Source: Asterochloris sp. CNOR1 (Eukaryota; Chlorophyta; Trebouxiophyceae; Trebouxiales; Trebouxiaceae). Taken from it: 64,000 nt of DNA. The stretch is from the NCBI GenBank assembly GCA_963969365.1, contig OZ017747.1:1922001-1986000 (forward strand), written 5' to 3'. This document shows positions 36,717-48,000 of this stretch, piece by piece. The translations under genes and the position numbers were made by a program. The stretch's first letter is position 1, and every line of letters begins with the position of its first letter. The notes beneath the pieces are model-generated. The model did no database searches and had not been told where the DNA came from. It was given only the letters and a program-made list of their open reading frames with translations.

Positions 36717-39700
36717 TCAGAAACAGCCGTCAAGTCCACAGACCATGTCCTCCAGATTCTCGCGTGTCACGGGGATGGCCCACCTGCCCAGGTGGGCAGT
36801 GTAGTTGATGCACCGTATGGAGCCATTCTGCTCAGACACATCACCAAAGGGAAACTCGATAATTGTCATGCCTCCACAGTCACTCCTGCAACAGCAGCAA
36901 TGCTTTCCAGTTGCCAGCGATGCTGCCTGCAATGCATCATGCGAGCCTTACCTGAACATTGAGACCCTGTCCTGCCCCAGACCCAGGCACATGCACAGCA
37001 TGGCAGCAATGACTCCCGAGTGGCCCACAACTGCCACCGTCTGGCCTCCCTGCGCCTGTGCAGCCTCCACCACCTGCTTCCAGGCTCGCAACACACGCTC
37101 CCACAGGCTGCTCAGGGGCTCGCCACCCTTTGTGTTGTCGCTCAAGGCCTCACTGCGCAGCTGCAGGGCATCAGGTACTAGAGGATGTTGAGGGGCAGGC
37201 ATGACCCTTGAGGCGGTTGCGGCACAGCTGCAGCTCTGCAGCCTCTGGAAGTGCAGCACAGGGCTGACACTAGATAGCATCCAAGTATCTCAAGCACGCA
37301 TGGCATGAGTGGACAGTGCCGATGTGACTGCTGCAGCCATGCCATGTGAGGCAGGCTTTGCAGCCACCTAGAGAGCTCCGCACCCGAGCGGTCGGCTCGC
37401 CCTCCCACTCCCCAAAGTCGCGCTCTGTCAGCTCCTCCATCTGCTGCACAAAGGGCGTCACACCAAAGCCCGTCAGGCTCTGCAGCTTACTGATGGTCCG
37501 AGCTGTGTCAGCTGACCGCTTCAGGGGGCTGCTGAAGAGCGTGTCAATCTGCAGCAGACAGGCACCTTTGATCACAGCTGGTGACCAACTCGTGTCTGCT
37601 CTCAAACGCTGCTTCATGCCTTGCAGCCAGGCTCTAGCTCTCTGGCTCTCTTCACAAAGCTGCACGGGGCAGTCACCCCCTTGGCTCCCAGTGCCTTCCC
37701 TGCCCTGCATGTCAGGGGCATGCCAAAGTCGCCTGCACAGGCTCTAGCCTTGCTGTCTGCTGTGCAGGCTCCGGCATGGACTGCATGGTCCTCCCTTCTG
37801 CTGATGTCCCACCTTCATGTCCATCAGCAGCTCAGCCGTCTTGTTGGCCTGCACCTCCCCCAGAGGCGTCAGCGCCTCGTCCTTGCGTCCCAGCAGCAGG
37901 CCGTCCTCTGTGCTGTAGGTGGCCCCATGGCGGATCATGACGATGCGCGCAGTGGGTTTTGGGACTGAGCTGTCTTCAGGCGTGAATGGCGGCCCAGGGC
38001 TCTGCAGGACACAGCTCTATAGTGGGCACCTCAGGGCTTGCATGCCTAGGTGGCAGCTTGCTGGCAGGCATCGGAGCTGCCTGTGACAGCTGAGCAGGCC
38101 CAGGCACCCATCCCGTGCAAGGGGGTAGCCATGACACCAAGACATGTCACTGCCTTCACACCCAGTTCCCAAGAGACACAGCACCTCAGGAAGTCGTGTG
38201 TTGTGTACCGCTCTGCCATGCTAGCACCAGCCGCAGGCAGCCCGCAAAGCAACAACAGCAGACGCGCCTGGTTGAGCCTGTCAACTGTGACCAACGGAGG
38301 CCCACCCTCCTGCGGCTGGAAGTCCAGCACTGTGGTGGCGCCATTGCTCTGTAGGAGACGCCGAAAGTAGGAGGGGGGCAGCCCTGTGGCTGTGGCGATC
38401 ATGGCCTGGTTGACTGCATTGTGAGCCACCACCAGGGCACAGCGCATGCCCTGAATGTTCAGCGTCTGCTGCCATGCCAGGGAGGCCCGGTGCCACAGCT
38501 CCCTGCACAGCAGCAGCAAGCAGGCGGACATGCTGGCTGCCTGGGAGTCTGCTGCTGGAGCAATGAGCCTGCCAGCATGCATGGTGTCTGACAGCAGACA
38601 TCATGTGCAGGCTGAGAGGTGCACAGCACACGCCACAGAAGGGATACAGTTTAATGGCTCTGGGACTTGAGCTGTGCAGCCCGTGTCACACAAAGGGACA
38701 GCATATACATCTGGGTGGAAACTCTGCGGCTGGGCCTCATCCTGACCAGACTGAGCCTTCAAGTGTGGTGGCAAGGGGACAGACCTGACAGGTGCGCGCC
38801 CATCGATCATGAACTCGGCAGCCTGCTTCTGCCACATGCGGTACTGCTCCCCATACCGGTCCTTCCCTTGCTGCTTGATCAGGCCCTGTAAGTGCAGGAC
38901 AGCCCAGCATCAGCAAACCAGGTGTAGCTTGGGCTTGTGAAGAGCAGTGGCCTGTGGACAGCCCCTGCCAGCATAAGAGCACTGAGGATCAGTAGGGAGT
39001 CCCATGGCAGCTACAAGATGGCCACCCAGTCAGCCCTGGCGCATCGTGCAGCCTGCCTCACCCAGCATATGCGCAGCAGGAGCTTGGCAGATGCAGGAAG
39101 ACAACACAGCCAGCTGTTCCTGCTTTTGTTGATTTTCCAGGTACAGCCAGATTACAGAAATGGCAGTTGCAGCACCAGTCTGCAGCCAGCCCTGGCCAGG
39201 CATCCTTTCAGGTGCTCAACAGGGCGGCAAAAGCATGGCAACAACACTGTGTGCCATGGCAGGCACCTGGAAAGAGTAGAGGTCAATTTCCCTCAAGCTG
39301 GGCAGGACTTTGACTGGCCCCTCGCGGGCGTTCCACACAATTTCTGCGGTCTCCTTGGCGCGCTGCAGTGGGCTGTGGATAAGCATGTCAAACTTCTCCT
39401 TCTCCAGCTGCAGGCAGGCAGAACACCAGTCAGTGCCAGCTGGTACCTCGTTCAGCAACATCTGACCCAATGCATACTGCATGTGGCAGAAGTTAACCCT
39501 GTAGCATGAGGCCAGTTCAGCACCCCCAGTAAAAGTGACAGTGCTCGTGCTGGCACATCAAAGGCGCCTGTGTCTCCGCAGCAGATGTTCACAGTGTGCT
39601 CCACTGAACAGCTGCTGCCGCACCAGGACTCTGGTTGTGTCAGCCTGCGCCTGGCCACGCTTGGTCAGATAGGAAAAATTGGAGCTCCCCTGAACCCGCC

Positions 39701-40256
39701 CCTCTGCATTCCAGGTGCTCTGCCCATGCCGCACCAGAACGATGCGCTTGGGGCTGGTGATAATTGGCAGTTGCAGGGGCGGGGCATCCTCTCGATCACC
39801 TGCACAGGTACATGACAATGGTTGGCTGCAAATTGCTCGAGGTGCAGTGCTTGAAGGTCACAGTCCGTGCTCATCGTGCAGAGTTGAAATCACAAGCGTG
39901 TGTGCCTGCATCAGGCCCAGCTCAACACCTGCCAGCTGCCTACTGGTGGCACAGTGTGAGCAGGAACTCAGCTGACCTAGCTCTGAAAATTCGTCGCTGC
40001 CCTTCCATGTGAAGTCCTCCTCTGCAACCTGTGATCTGGCTGATGCCGGCGCCTCTGTTGCACTTGCACGGCATACAGTGGGCCCACTGGGCTGCTGCTG
40101 GGCCTGCTGTATGGCCTGCTGCTGCAGACGCAGTGACCCTGTGTGACTGGCTTGTCTTGTCAGAGGTACGAATGCTCTCGAAAAGGGCTGGCCAGTGCCA
40201 TTGAGGCCAGCATTCGGGAGAGGAGATGTTTTCATGTCGACCTCAGCGCCATGCAT
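36717..40256 (-). CDS. Double histidine-phosphatase, 2-carboxyarabinitol-1-phosphatase-like
   Basis: Two phosphoglycerate-mutase-type domains in one protein. The start at 40256 (or the Met seven codons later) gives an N-terminus rich in Ser, Gln and Ala, with no acids early, consistent with a plastid transit peptide. Domain 1: IVLVRHGQSTWNAEGRVQGS (about 39700-39760), FDMLIHSPLQRAKETAEIVW and LREIDLYSFQ (39270-39400), then DRYGEQYRMWQ, and CALVVAHNAVNQAMIATATG (38380-38450). Domain 2: MIRHGATYSTEDGLLLGRKD (37880-37938), DTLFSSPLKRSADTARTISK (37490-37550), LTERDFGEWEGEPTARV and VAVVGHSGVIAAMLC (37000-37040). It ends LDGCF at 36717. The layout and the first-domain sequence match the plant CA1P-phosphatase homologue, which removes the Rubisco inhibitor 2-carboxyarabinitol-1-phosphate; that activity is inferred, not shown. 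Confidence 0.88.
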
Positions 40257-40689
40257 GCATGCGAACAGTGTGACGTCAGCGGTGGACCAGGCTGCCCTGC
40301 ATGGACTTGTAGGTGCAGTCTGCAGATGGCCCTGATCTGATCACTACTTCTGCTTCTGGCAGGTTGAAGATGCACCCCATGTGTTTCATTTTGGCTCCCC
40401 TACAGTGCCATCTTCAGGCTGGACAGCTTGCTTCTTACTCAAGAAAGAATATCATGGCATCAAATTGCAGGAGCTCCCAAACACAACACAACATCACAGG
40501 CATGCATACTGCATATGGGCTGAAAATCTAGCTTTTCAGCAACAGATGGGGCAGCTGGACGCGACCAACCAGGTACTTTGCATCGTTCAGATAGGAGGGG
40601 AAGCTGGGAGGGAATGGCCTCATAAATGCTGTCATGTTGCAGGATGGTGCCAAGCATCGTGTGGCCTCTCCTGACCTGTGAAAGGTGAT
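40257..40689. other. Gap upstream of the double phosphatase gene
   Basis: 433 bases with no frame I would call coding. It should contain the promoter and 5' UTR of the phosphatase gene and the 3' UTR of acyl-CoA oxidase. Confidence 0.4.
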
Positions 40690-43600
40690 TTACAGCTGTA
40701 GCCAGGTCGAACCAATCTGCTTCCAGTCGAAGGCGATTGGTGCCTGCAGCAGGTGGTCTGGGATGCCGAAACCCTCACACAGCCTTAGTGCAACTCTGCC
40801 GTCATCGGCGGCCAGCTTGCTGCACAGCCCATTGACCTGTATCCTGATGGCTGCTGCGTGGGTGCCTGCAGGGGCAGCAGCAAGTGGTGACATTGATGCT
40901 CGTGACCCAAGCGACAGCCTGCTTAGCGGGAACAATGCAAGTTGCAGTGCTCACCTTGCAGAATGCCAGCTGCCAGGTAGAAGGACAGGCTACGCTCCAC
41001 CCTGGTCAGACCGTAGAGAACTGCTAGCACCTGTGCAAAAGCTTGGTTCAGAAACGATACCTGGCTTGGTGAGAGTCATTCCAAATAAAAGACAAATGGC
41101 AACAGCCAGACAAGGGCTCTGACTGAAAGGCAGTAAGTCAGCAGTACCTTCAGCGCAGCCTGCATGGGCTTGGGGGCAGCAGCTGCCTCCTCAATAAAGC
41201 CCTCAAAAGCCACCCGTTCAATATGAGCCCACCCCAGGGCCACCACCTGATCCAGCTCAGCCTCAAAGGCCTCTGTGGCAGCCACTGCTGCCCTCTTGCC
41301 TGCAGCAAGGCTGACAATTGGAAGGGCAACTGTCCAGAAGAGTCAGAGGCAGCATACTCCTACACACACCAGGTTCCAGCACAGTGCAGATTGGGCATAA
41401 GTGAGGGTCAAGAGGTGGCTGAGAAGGTCAACAGGAGGTCTTTGCGATGCAGAGCATTGTGCATGAAGTCTCTGCTGCGGAGGCCCAGGACACCAGGCCA
41501 AGCCGTCACGAGCGGCTGAGAAGGTTTATGAGGAGTCCTGAGAGCAGTGCGGTCAGACTCGTCAAGGCGGCTGAACTATAGCCAAGACTGACCTGAGCCG
41601 GCGCCCTTGGATGCCCTCGTCATGGCCAGACCGATCTCTGCTGTCAGCATCTGCTCCCTGAAGGTGAGCAGGCCAGCAATCTCCTCCGGCCCAGACACAG
41701 CTGGCGAAGAAATGGTGGGCCGCTGCGGCCGCTGCGGCGCCTTCATGGCAGTATCCAGCAGTCCCTTGGAGACCTGCAGCGCACAGGACCGGGCTGATAA
41801 AAGCCAGAGGGGTTTGAGCAGGCACCAAAAGCTATTGGATGCGCGTCGTGCATTGCCAAGTTTATGCGGGGCATTGGGCACTGTGGGGCAGGTTCATCAG
41901 CTGATCAGGAACAGCTGGGCACTATGGTGCACGCTCAACAGCTGACGTGCTCACCTGCTGCATGAGCACCGTGTTGTCGCCCTCAAAAGTCACGTCCACA
42001 TTCATGTCCGTGGCCATAGGCCTGCAAGGTAGAGGATCTGTCTAAGGGCCTGCTCAATATTGAGCAGAGAAACCAGCAACGCCACCCAAAACACAAACAG
42101 TTGCTGCCAAGCAGCAAGGCACCTCAGGCTCACCCAATCTTATTGGCTGCCAGGAAGCCCTGACCGCCGCAGCACTCCCGGCAGTGCTGCAGGATCTCAA
42201 CCCGCCCCCAGGTGGCTGCAGCCTTGATGCCGCTGGACAGGATGTGGATTGCCTTGGCGTCCTTGGGGTCCTTCTGCACCACCATCGCCTGCAGGACACA
42301 GTGTAGCATATGCTGTTGTGTGCTGAGATGACAAGCTAAGAGGCAGTGGCAGTCACACAAAGCTACTCTGAGGTTTCTCATGGTCAGCTGGAGGTTGCCC
42401 CCAGCGCATAGCGTAGGCTGACGCCAGTGCAGGCAGCAGTGGGTGGCACCCCTTCAGCTTGAACATGACAGGTGCTGAGCATAAGATGAGGCAACCTCTG
42501 ACAGAATAGCAAGCCTGGCTACTGACTTCAAGTCCAGGCAGGCCTTCACCTTGAGCTTTAGCATTGCCAGATGCATGGCATAGGTGGAAGCCAGGCCTGG
42601 CAGCAGCCTGCGCTGGTGAGTGACGTACTCCATCACTCTCCTTTCCCCAAATTGCGGCCTCTTGCAAGCATACCGGATGGCGATGGAGGTGCCAATCTTG
42701 GAGGCGTCAATGGCCCCCTGCCCAATCAGCATGCGGCCTGCGGCCGACAAGACACTCTGCAATGCTGACCTTTCCCGCCCTCAAAGCCACAGAGGGTTGC
42801 GGAGTAACATGCTGTACAGCCAGAAGCAGGGTTGCACATCTGCAGCAGGGGCTCGCAACACGGCGGGTGCAGCGAGCAATGCATGCTCACCCGTGGTCAA
42901 CCCGCCCACAGTGACGCCAAAACGGGCTGAGACGGAGGGGATCTTGGAGCTGTATGTGCCATCTGGGGCCACAGATGCATAGGCATCCAGCAGAGCATCG
43001 CGGGGCACACGAGCCTGCTTGAACCACATCTGCCCATTGTCCACGCCCTGCAGCAGCAGGTTCATGGGGCAGCGTGCCATGAATGCCTTTGCAAGGGGCC
43101 ACATTGCAGCGAGAAGTGGCAACAGGGTTTGAAGCACAAGTTGACCAGAACTAAAGTAGCTAGAGCTGCTGCACAACAGAGCTGGGGGACAGTTTGGTCC
43201 CTGATCTAATTGTTTCAGCAGCAGGGGCTCACATTGAGGCCCATTTTGGGCCCATTGTCCCGGATGGTGACGCCTGGTACAGGGCTGCCATCATCGTTCC
43301 TGATGCGCACCACAAAGACATGGGGCCCCTCCCACTTGCCATTGATGGTCAATTGGGCAAACACTGTGCAGACCTGCAGAGACATGAGGGCCTGTGCAAG
43401 CCGAAGTGACCTTCACAACTCAAACTGAAAATTGTTGCCTTTCGCAACACTGCCGAGCAGCCGGCATGCTTCAGAGTGGCCAGAGCATGTGCCCCACCTT
43501 GCCATGCTGCGCAGCACCGCCAATCCAGAACTTTGAGGCTGTGTCGTCAGGCGTGACAATCACAAATTCCTGGGTGTCCTTGTCATATGTGGCCTGCAGT

Positions 43601-44805
43601 CAGGGAGGCCAGTCAGTAGACAAGACTCTGTGAAGCTGCTGCTCATGCCTGTCTCTGGTGGATTCAGGGCCGAAAAGGGCAGGAGTGGTACCTTTGTGCC
43701 CACCTGCACCTCAAGCCCATTGCCAGGGCTCGCAGAGAGCGCACACAGCAAAAAAGAGGATGCTGTCGCAGCTGACCTGTGTCTCGATGCCCATGACATT
43801 GCTGCCATGCCCCAGCTCTGTCATGCCAAAGCAGCCAGGCCAGCTAAGATCGTCCAGGTGGGGCAGTACAGTCTCGTGATGCTTGGCAGTGCCAAGCTTT
43901 GCAACAGTTCCCCCGCAAAGGGTGAAGTGCACGCCTGCCTGCAGATCACCGCTTGCGCCGTCAGTTTTTGTAATGATATGTGCACGAGATGGAAATGAAG
44001 TAGTGACCTGCCTTGATTGATAGAGAATAGTCGCACAGCGCCAGCACCTCCAGGCCTGCCATAAACTTGAGGGGATCTGCAGAGCAGGTAAGCCAGCCAG
44101 GTGTTGCTGTTGGGCTCTGCCACTGCAAGGGCTGCAGCATGCCCACTGTCAACGATGCAGGACAGAAGCCGCAAAGTAATGGCACCGCAAGAGCAAGCAG
44201 GCACTGTTGCAGGGGCTGCCACTGCAGGGTGCAGCATGCTTGCTGTCATTCAAGCAGGTCAGGGGCCGCACAGTAGCGCCATGCCAAGAGCTGCAGCAGG
44301 CTCACTGTCAATGTAGTCCTTTGTGACAAAGTAGCGGCAGTCCACAAACTTCTGCAGGCGCTCCAGGGTCTGCTGCCGGAACTCCATGACACTCAGGTAG
44401 TAATTGGCCTTGTACAGAGGGTCCTGCAACCAACAGCAGAGGCTGCTTATTCGCCGGCATCTGTGATGAGCCATGAGCTTGTGACACACTCCCAGACGTT
44501 CAGCACTGCATCTGGCTGCAGAGGCCTCCAGCTTTCTTGCATTCTGCTGACATGGCGGCAGCTGAGGTGGCACTCATCAGTAACCGTGAAGGTACCTTCA
44601 GAAACTCCATCATCTGATCACGCATCTCCACATTGTCCCTAGTTGCCCAGAGGTACAGGGCACGGGGGCTGAAGTCAGCAGACAAATGGGTTTCGGAATC
44701 TTCTGTCAGCTGCTGGGCAACATCCTCAAAGCTCTCCAGCCCAACGGCTGAGGTGAGGTGCCTGCTCAGCACTTCCACACGTCGGCCAGGCTGCTGCTGA
44801 GCCAT
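40690..44805 (-). CDS. ACX: Peroxisomal acyl-CoA oxidase with N-terminal PTS2
   Basis: First enzyme of peroxisomal beta-oxidation: acyl-CoA to trans-2-enoyl-CoA with H2O2 formation. The ATG at 44805 begins [19 protein letters not shown], which holds a perfect PTS2 nonapeptide RVEVLSRHL at residues 9-17. Family blocks follow in order on the minus strand: [80 protein letters not shown] (FAD/substrate motif), [103 protein letters not shown] with catalytic-Glu region [14 protein letters not shown], and a C-terminal domain ending [13 protein letters not shown]. The stop at 40690-40692 overlaps a TGTAA signal. There is no SKL-type PTS1, consistent with import through PTS2. Exon limits are approximate. 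Confidence 0.93.
42385..42610 (-). repeat. Decayed copies of an acyl-CoA oxidase exon edge
   Basis: The minus-strand exon ending at 42551 encodes [19 protein letters not shown]. In the following intron, 42385-42450 still translates [13 protein letters not shown] and about 42470-42530 translates [12 protein letters not shown] then MFKLK. The family has only one such block, so both are intronic relics. Confidence 0.75.
44107..44320 (-). repeat. Three copies of another acyl-CoA oxidase exon edge
   Basis: The exon segment coding [12 protein letters not shown] (about 44280-44318) has relatives at about 44118-44156 and 44215-44251. All three share GCTGCAGCA, a CACTGTCAA-like core and flanking bases. 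The second and third copies fall in the intron. Confidence 0.7.
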
Positions 44806-45002
44806 GACCTGAGTCTGAGCCGGTTACTTTCTGATGTTGCAGTGGCAAATGCCAATGGGTTACGAGGCCCGCAAAAGCAGCTGTTGTTGTTGTTGTTGTT
44901 GTTTAAGAGCCATCAGGTCAAAGTCCACTTGGCTTCTATCTTACTCCTGTTCTCCAAAAATTTGCACCTCGACAAGCCCAAGGATGTAACAGCAGGGGAG
45001 GC
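44806..45002. promoter_or_regulatory. Divergent promoter interval with (TTG)n microsatellite
   Basis: 197 bases lie between the ATGs of acyl-CoA oxidase (minus) and the BAR-PH gene (plus). A run of about seven TTG units lies at 44882-44903. The interval is AT-richer than its surroundings. A shared promoter is inferred from position. Confidence 0.5.
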
Positions 45003-48000
45003 ATGGATCCCCTAACAGCTTCTCTGTTCAGCCAGAATGTTGAGGAGCACCTTCCTGAAAATGAACCCGACTGCGCTTCCACAAGCAATCTGACGCAGCT
45101 TGAAGCCCCAACAGAAGTATCTGAGACTGCATCATGCTCAAAGCTCCTGACAGCCAAGATCACCACTGCAAAAGCAGGCAGTGCGGGAAACCAAAGCCAG
45201 CAGAGTGATGCCCTGCATCCGCTGAGCCCCCAGGCCAGCACATCCTGTTCCAGCTTGCACAGCAGCACTGGCACAGAGCATGCATCCCCGCTTGATGGAA
45301 GCGAGCCTCAACCTGATGCGCAGAAGCCAAGTTCATCAGCGGATGACCTGCACAAGGGGCGCTGGCGCACCGCACAGGATGCAGAGCGTGCTGTGCACTC
45401 GCTGAATGGCAGGCAAGCACCCAGGCCATCTCGACAGCTCATATGTGCACACCGCTCCGCAGAGGCAGGGCACTCTTGATGAGACAAAGCAGCCCAAGGG
45501 GTCATTGCTTGTTTTAGCTAGCTGCCTTGTCTGCTGCATCTTTGGTCAGCAGGCCTTGCGTCCCAGCTATCCTGTCGATTGCCAGATGTCACTGCCCGCA
45601 CTGCCAGCCTGCACGATGTAGCCTGCAACATGGCTGTGAGCACTGCATTCTGACACGGCAGCTGGCCTGTGCCAGTGTCATGGGTCAATGCTGCGCTGAT
45701 TCCCCGAATGCTCCCCCATCACACCACGTCAGCAGCGCTGGCGCCATCCACATCGCCGCCCTGCACAGCAGGCATTTTGGGTGTCCTGCAATCCTGGCTA
45801 CTGAGCCTAGCTCCCTGGCTGCTGAACTGCGGCACGTTGCCAATCCCTCCAGCGGGCGATTGCCCACTCCTGCGTCGCTGCCCGTCAACCCCTTTTCCCC
45901 CCGGCCTGCCTGCAGCGCCAGTGCCAGCAACATCACTCGCAGCGCGGGGGGGGGCCCTGCTGGGCTGACCCGCCAGCTGGTGCAGCATGCCATCCGCCTG
46001 GGCAGCTCTGTGCTGCACAGTGACGCGAGCACCAGCTTCCGAGCCATCGCGCGCAACCCCTCCCTGGCACGTCAGGCGCGTGCAGAGCTGGACCACCAAC
46101 ATCGAGGCAGCGATGTCGCAGGTCAGCCCAGCCTGCCCATCTGAGTTGTGCCCCTTGCCTCAGAGATGGGCTTGCTCGTGCACGTGCCTCTGCGTGCACC
46201 TGGCTCTCTGCGTGACATGACCCCTTCATGGTGCTGCTGCCAACCCAGCCAAAGAACCTGCCTGGCCACCACAGCCAGTCGCCAGGCCCTGAGAGGCGAG
46301 CAGCCTGTTGGGCAGAAGGGGCGCCCGAGCCCCTCTGATGGCTCCCTGCTGCAGCATGCAGCCCTGTTCAGAAGCCTCTCTGCAGGGTCCCAGATGCCCA
46401 CAGTGCAGAGCTAGAGCAGCAGTGGGCCTCCCTGGCAGCTCGCTGCTGCAGCCTGCAGCTCTGTCGGGCCCTGATGCAGTGCACCCTCTTGCAGGCTCCC
46501 TGATGTATGCCCACGATGCGGAGCTGGAGCGCCAGTGGGCCTCCCTGGATGGCATCACTGCAGACGCGCTGGAGGAAAGCCGCATCAATTGGGAGCTGGC
46601 GGGGGTCATCTGCGCGCGCATGGGCGCCAGCCGCCGCTCCACAGAGAGGCTCCTAGGAGTACTGCAGGTAGGCCGCACCTGCATGCCTCCTGGCTTGGGC
46701 TTGCCACAAGGCGCACTTGCAGCATGCACTCCTCAGCCTGGAACCTGCCAGAAGCTTTTAGGCTGCTGTGGGGACAGCTGAGCCCCCAATGCACGCCAGG
46801 CGCTGCTCCGCAGAGATGCTCCTGAGGGTGCTGCAGGTGTGCCTGCCACCACGGCTGCGTATTTGTGATGGTGTCGCTGCCGGCGGTGAATGGAAGGCAG
46901 CAGCAGGCGCCATCCGCCTGCTTGCCTGCCTACTCATGCTGGTCATGCTTTGCACCTGCATGTCTGCCAAATCTGCAGGCACTGGGGCAGCATGCTCAGG
47001 GTGCTACAAGTGCCCACTGCTCTGGGGCTGCTGACATCCAAGACAAAGTTTCGCTTGCTACCGGCATTGGCAGTGGCTGAGACGGCCCACGACAGGGCTG
47101 GGACAGCACTTTGCTTGCTGCGGGCAATGTGAGCGGCTGCAAGGGCCTATGCCAGGGCTGGGACAGTAGCCTGCTGGCTGCAGGCACTGGGAGCGGCTGA
47201 GACGGCCTATGCCAAGGCCATGACTGCCATCAGCCATGTCCCCTTGGCGGCTGAGCGCGATGGGGACACCCTGCGTGCTGCCCTCAACGCATTCTCGGAC
47301 CTGCCTCAGGCAGTCGCTCAGACCCACAGCGCGCTGCAGATCGGGATGAGCACCGTCACGCGCAGCCTGCACGAGGTCGTCACCGAGCTCAGGTGGGGCT
47401 GGGAATGCTCATCGCACAAGAGTTTTGCAGCTAGCAAGCCGCCAAGTTGCTGCCATCAGTCACAGCATCGACCTCTGCTGCATGCCAGTAGCAGAGCTTC
47501 TGCATGCTGCCTCTGGCAGGAGTTGTTAAGGCAACGACCAATCAGAAGTGGGCACCTGTCAAGCCGGCCTAGCGTGTGGAGCCAGCCATAGGCTGTGCTG
47601 AGTCACAGGCCCCTGCCTGCTGATGCGTGTGGGGTTGCCGGCGCCCCATGGTCAGGGGACTTTGCCAAAAGGGCTTCCCACGCAGAGCCGGCCGTAGCCA
47701 GATGACCCTGCAACACGTCTGGCTGTGGTCCCTCAAGTACTGTCCCCCTGGCTGTGCAGGCAGGGCTGCCTGGAGCTGCAGCACAACTGCACCAAGAGAC
47801 ATGGCCACAGTGCTCATGCTGATTTGCGCCGGTTGTTGCTGCAGCAAAGTTGGTGATTGTACCTGAGACTTTGTCTCCTGGCTGTGCAGGCGGGGCTGCC
47901 TGGAGCTGCAACAGACTAGCACACAACGGCATCATGCTGTCGAGGAGGCGCGGCGTAGCCTCCAGCAGACCTTCATCGTTCATCAAGACTGCTGCAGGTG

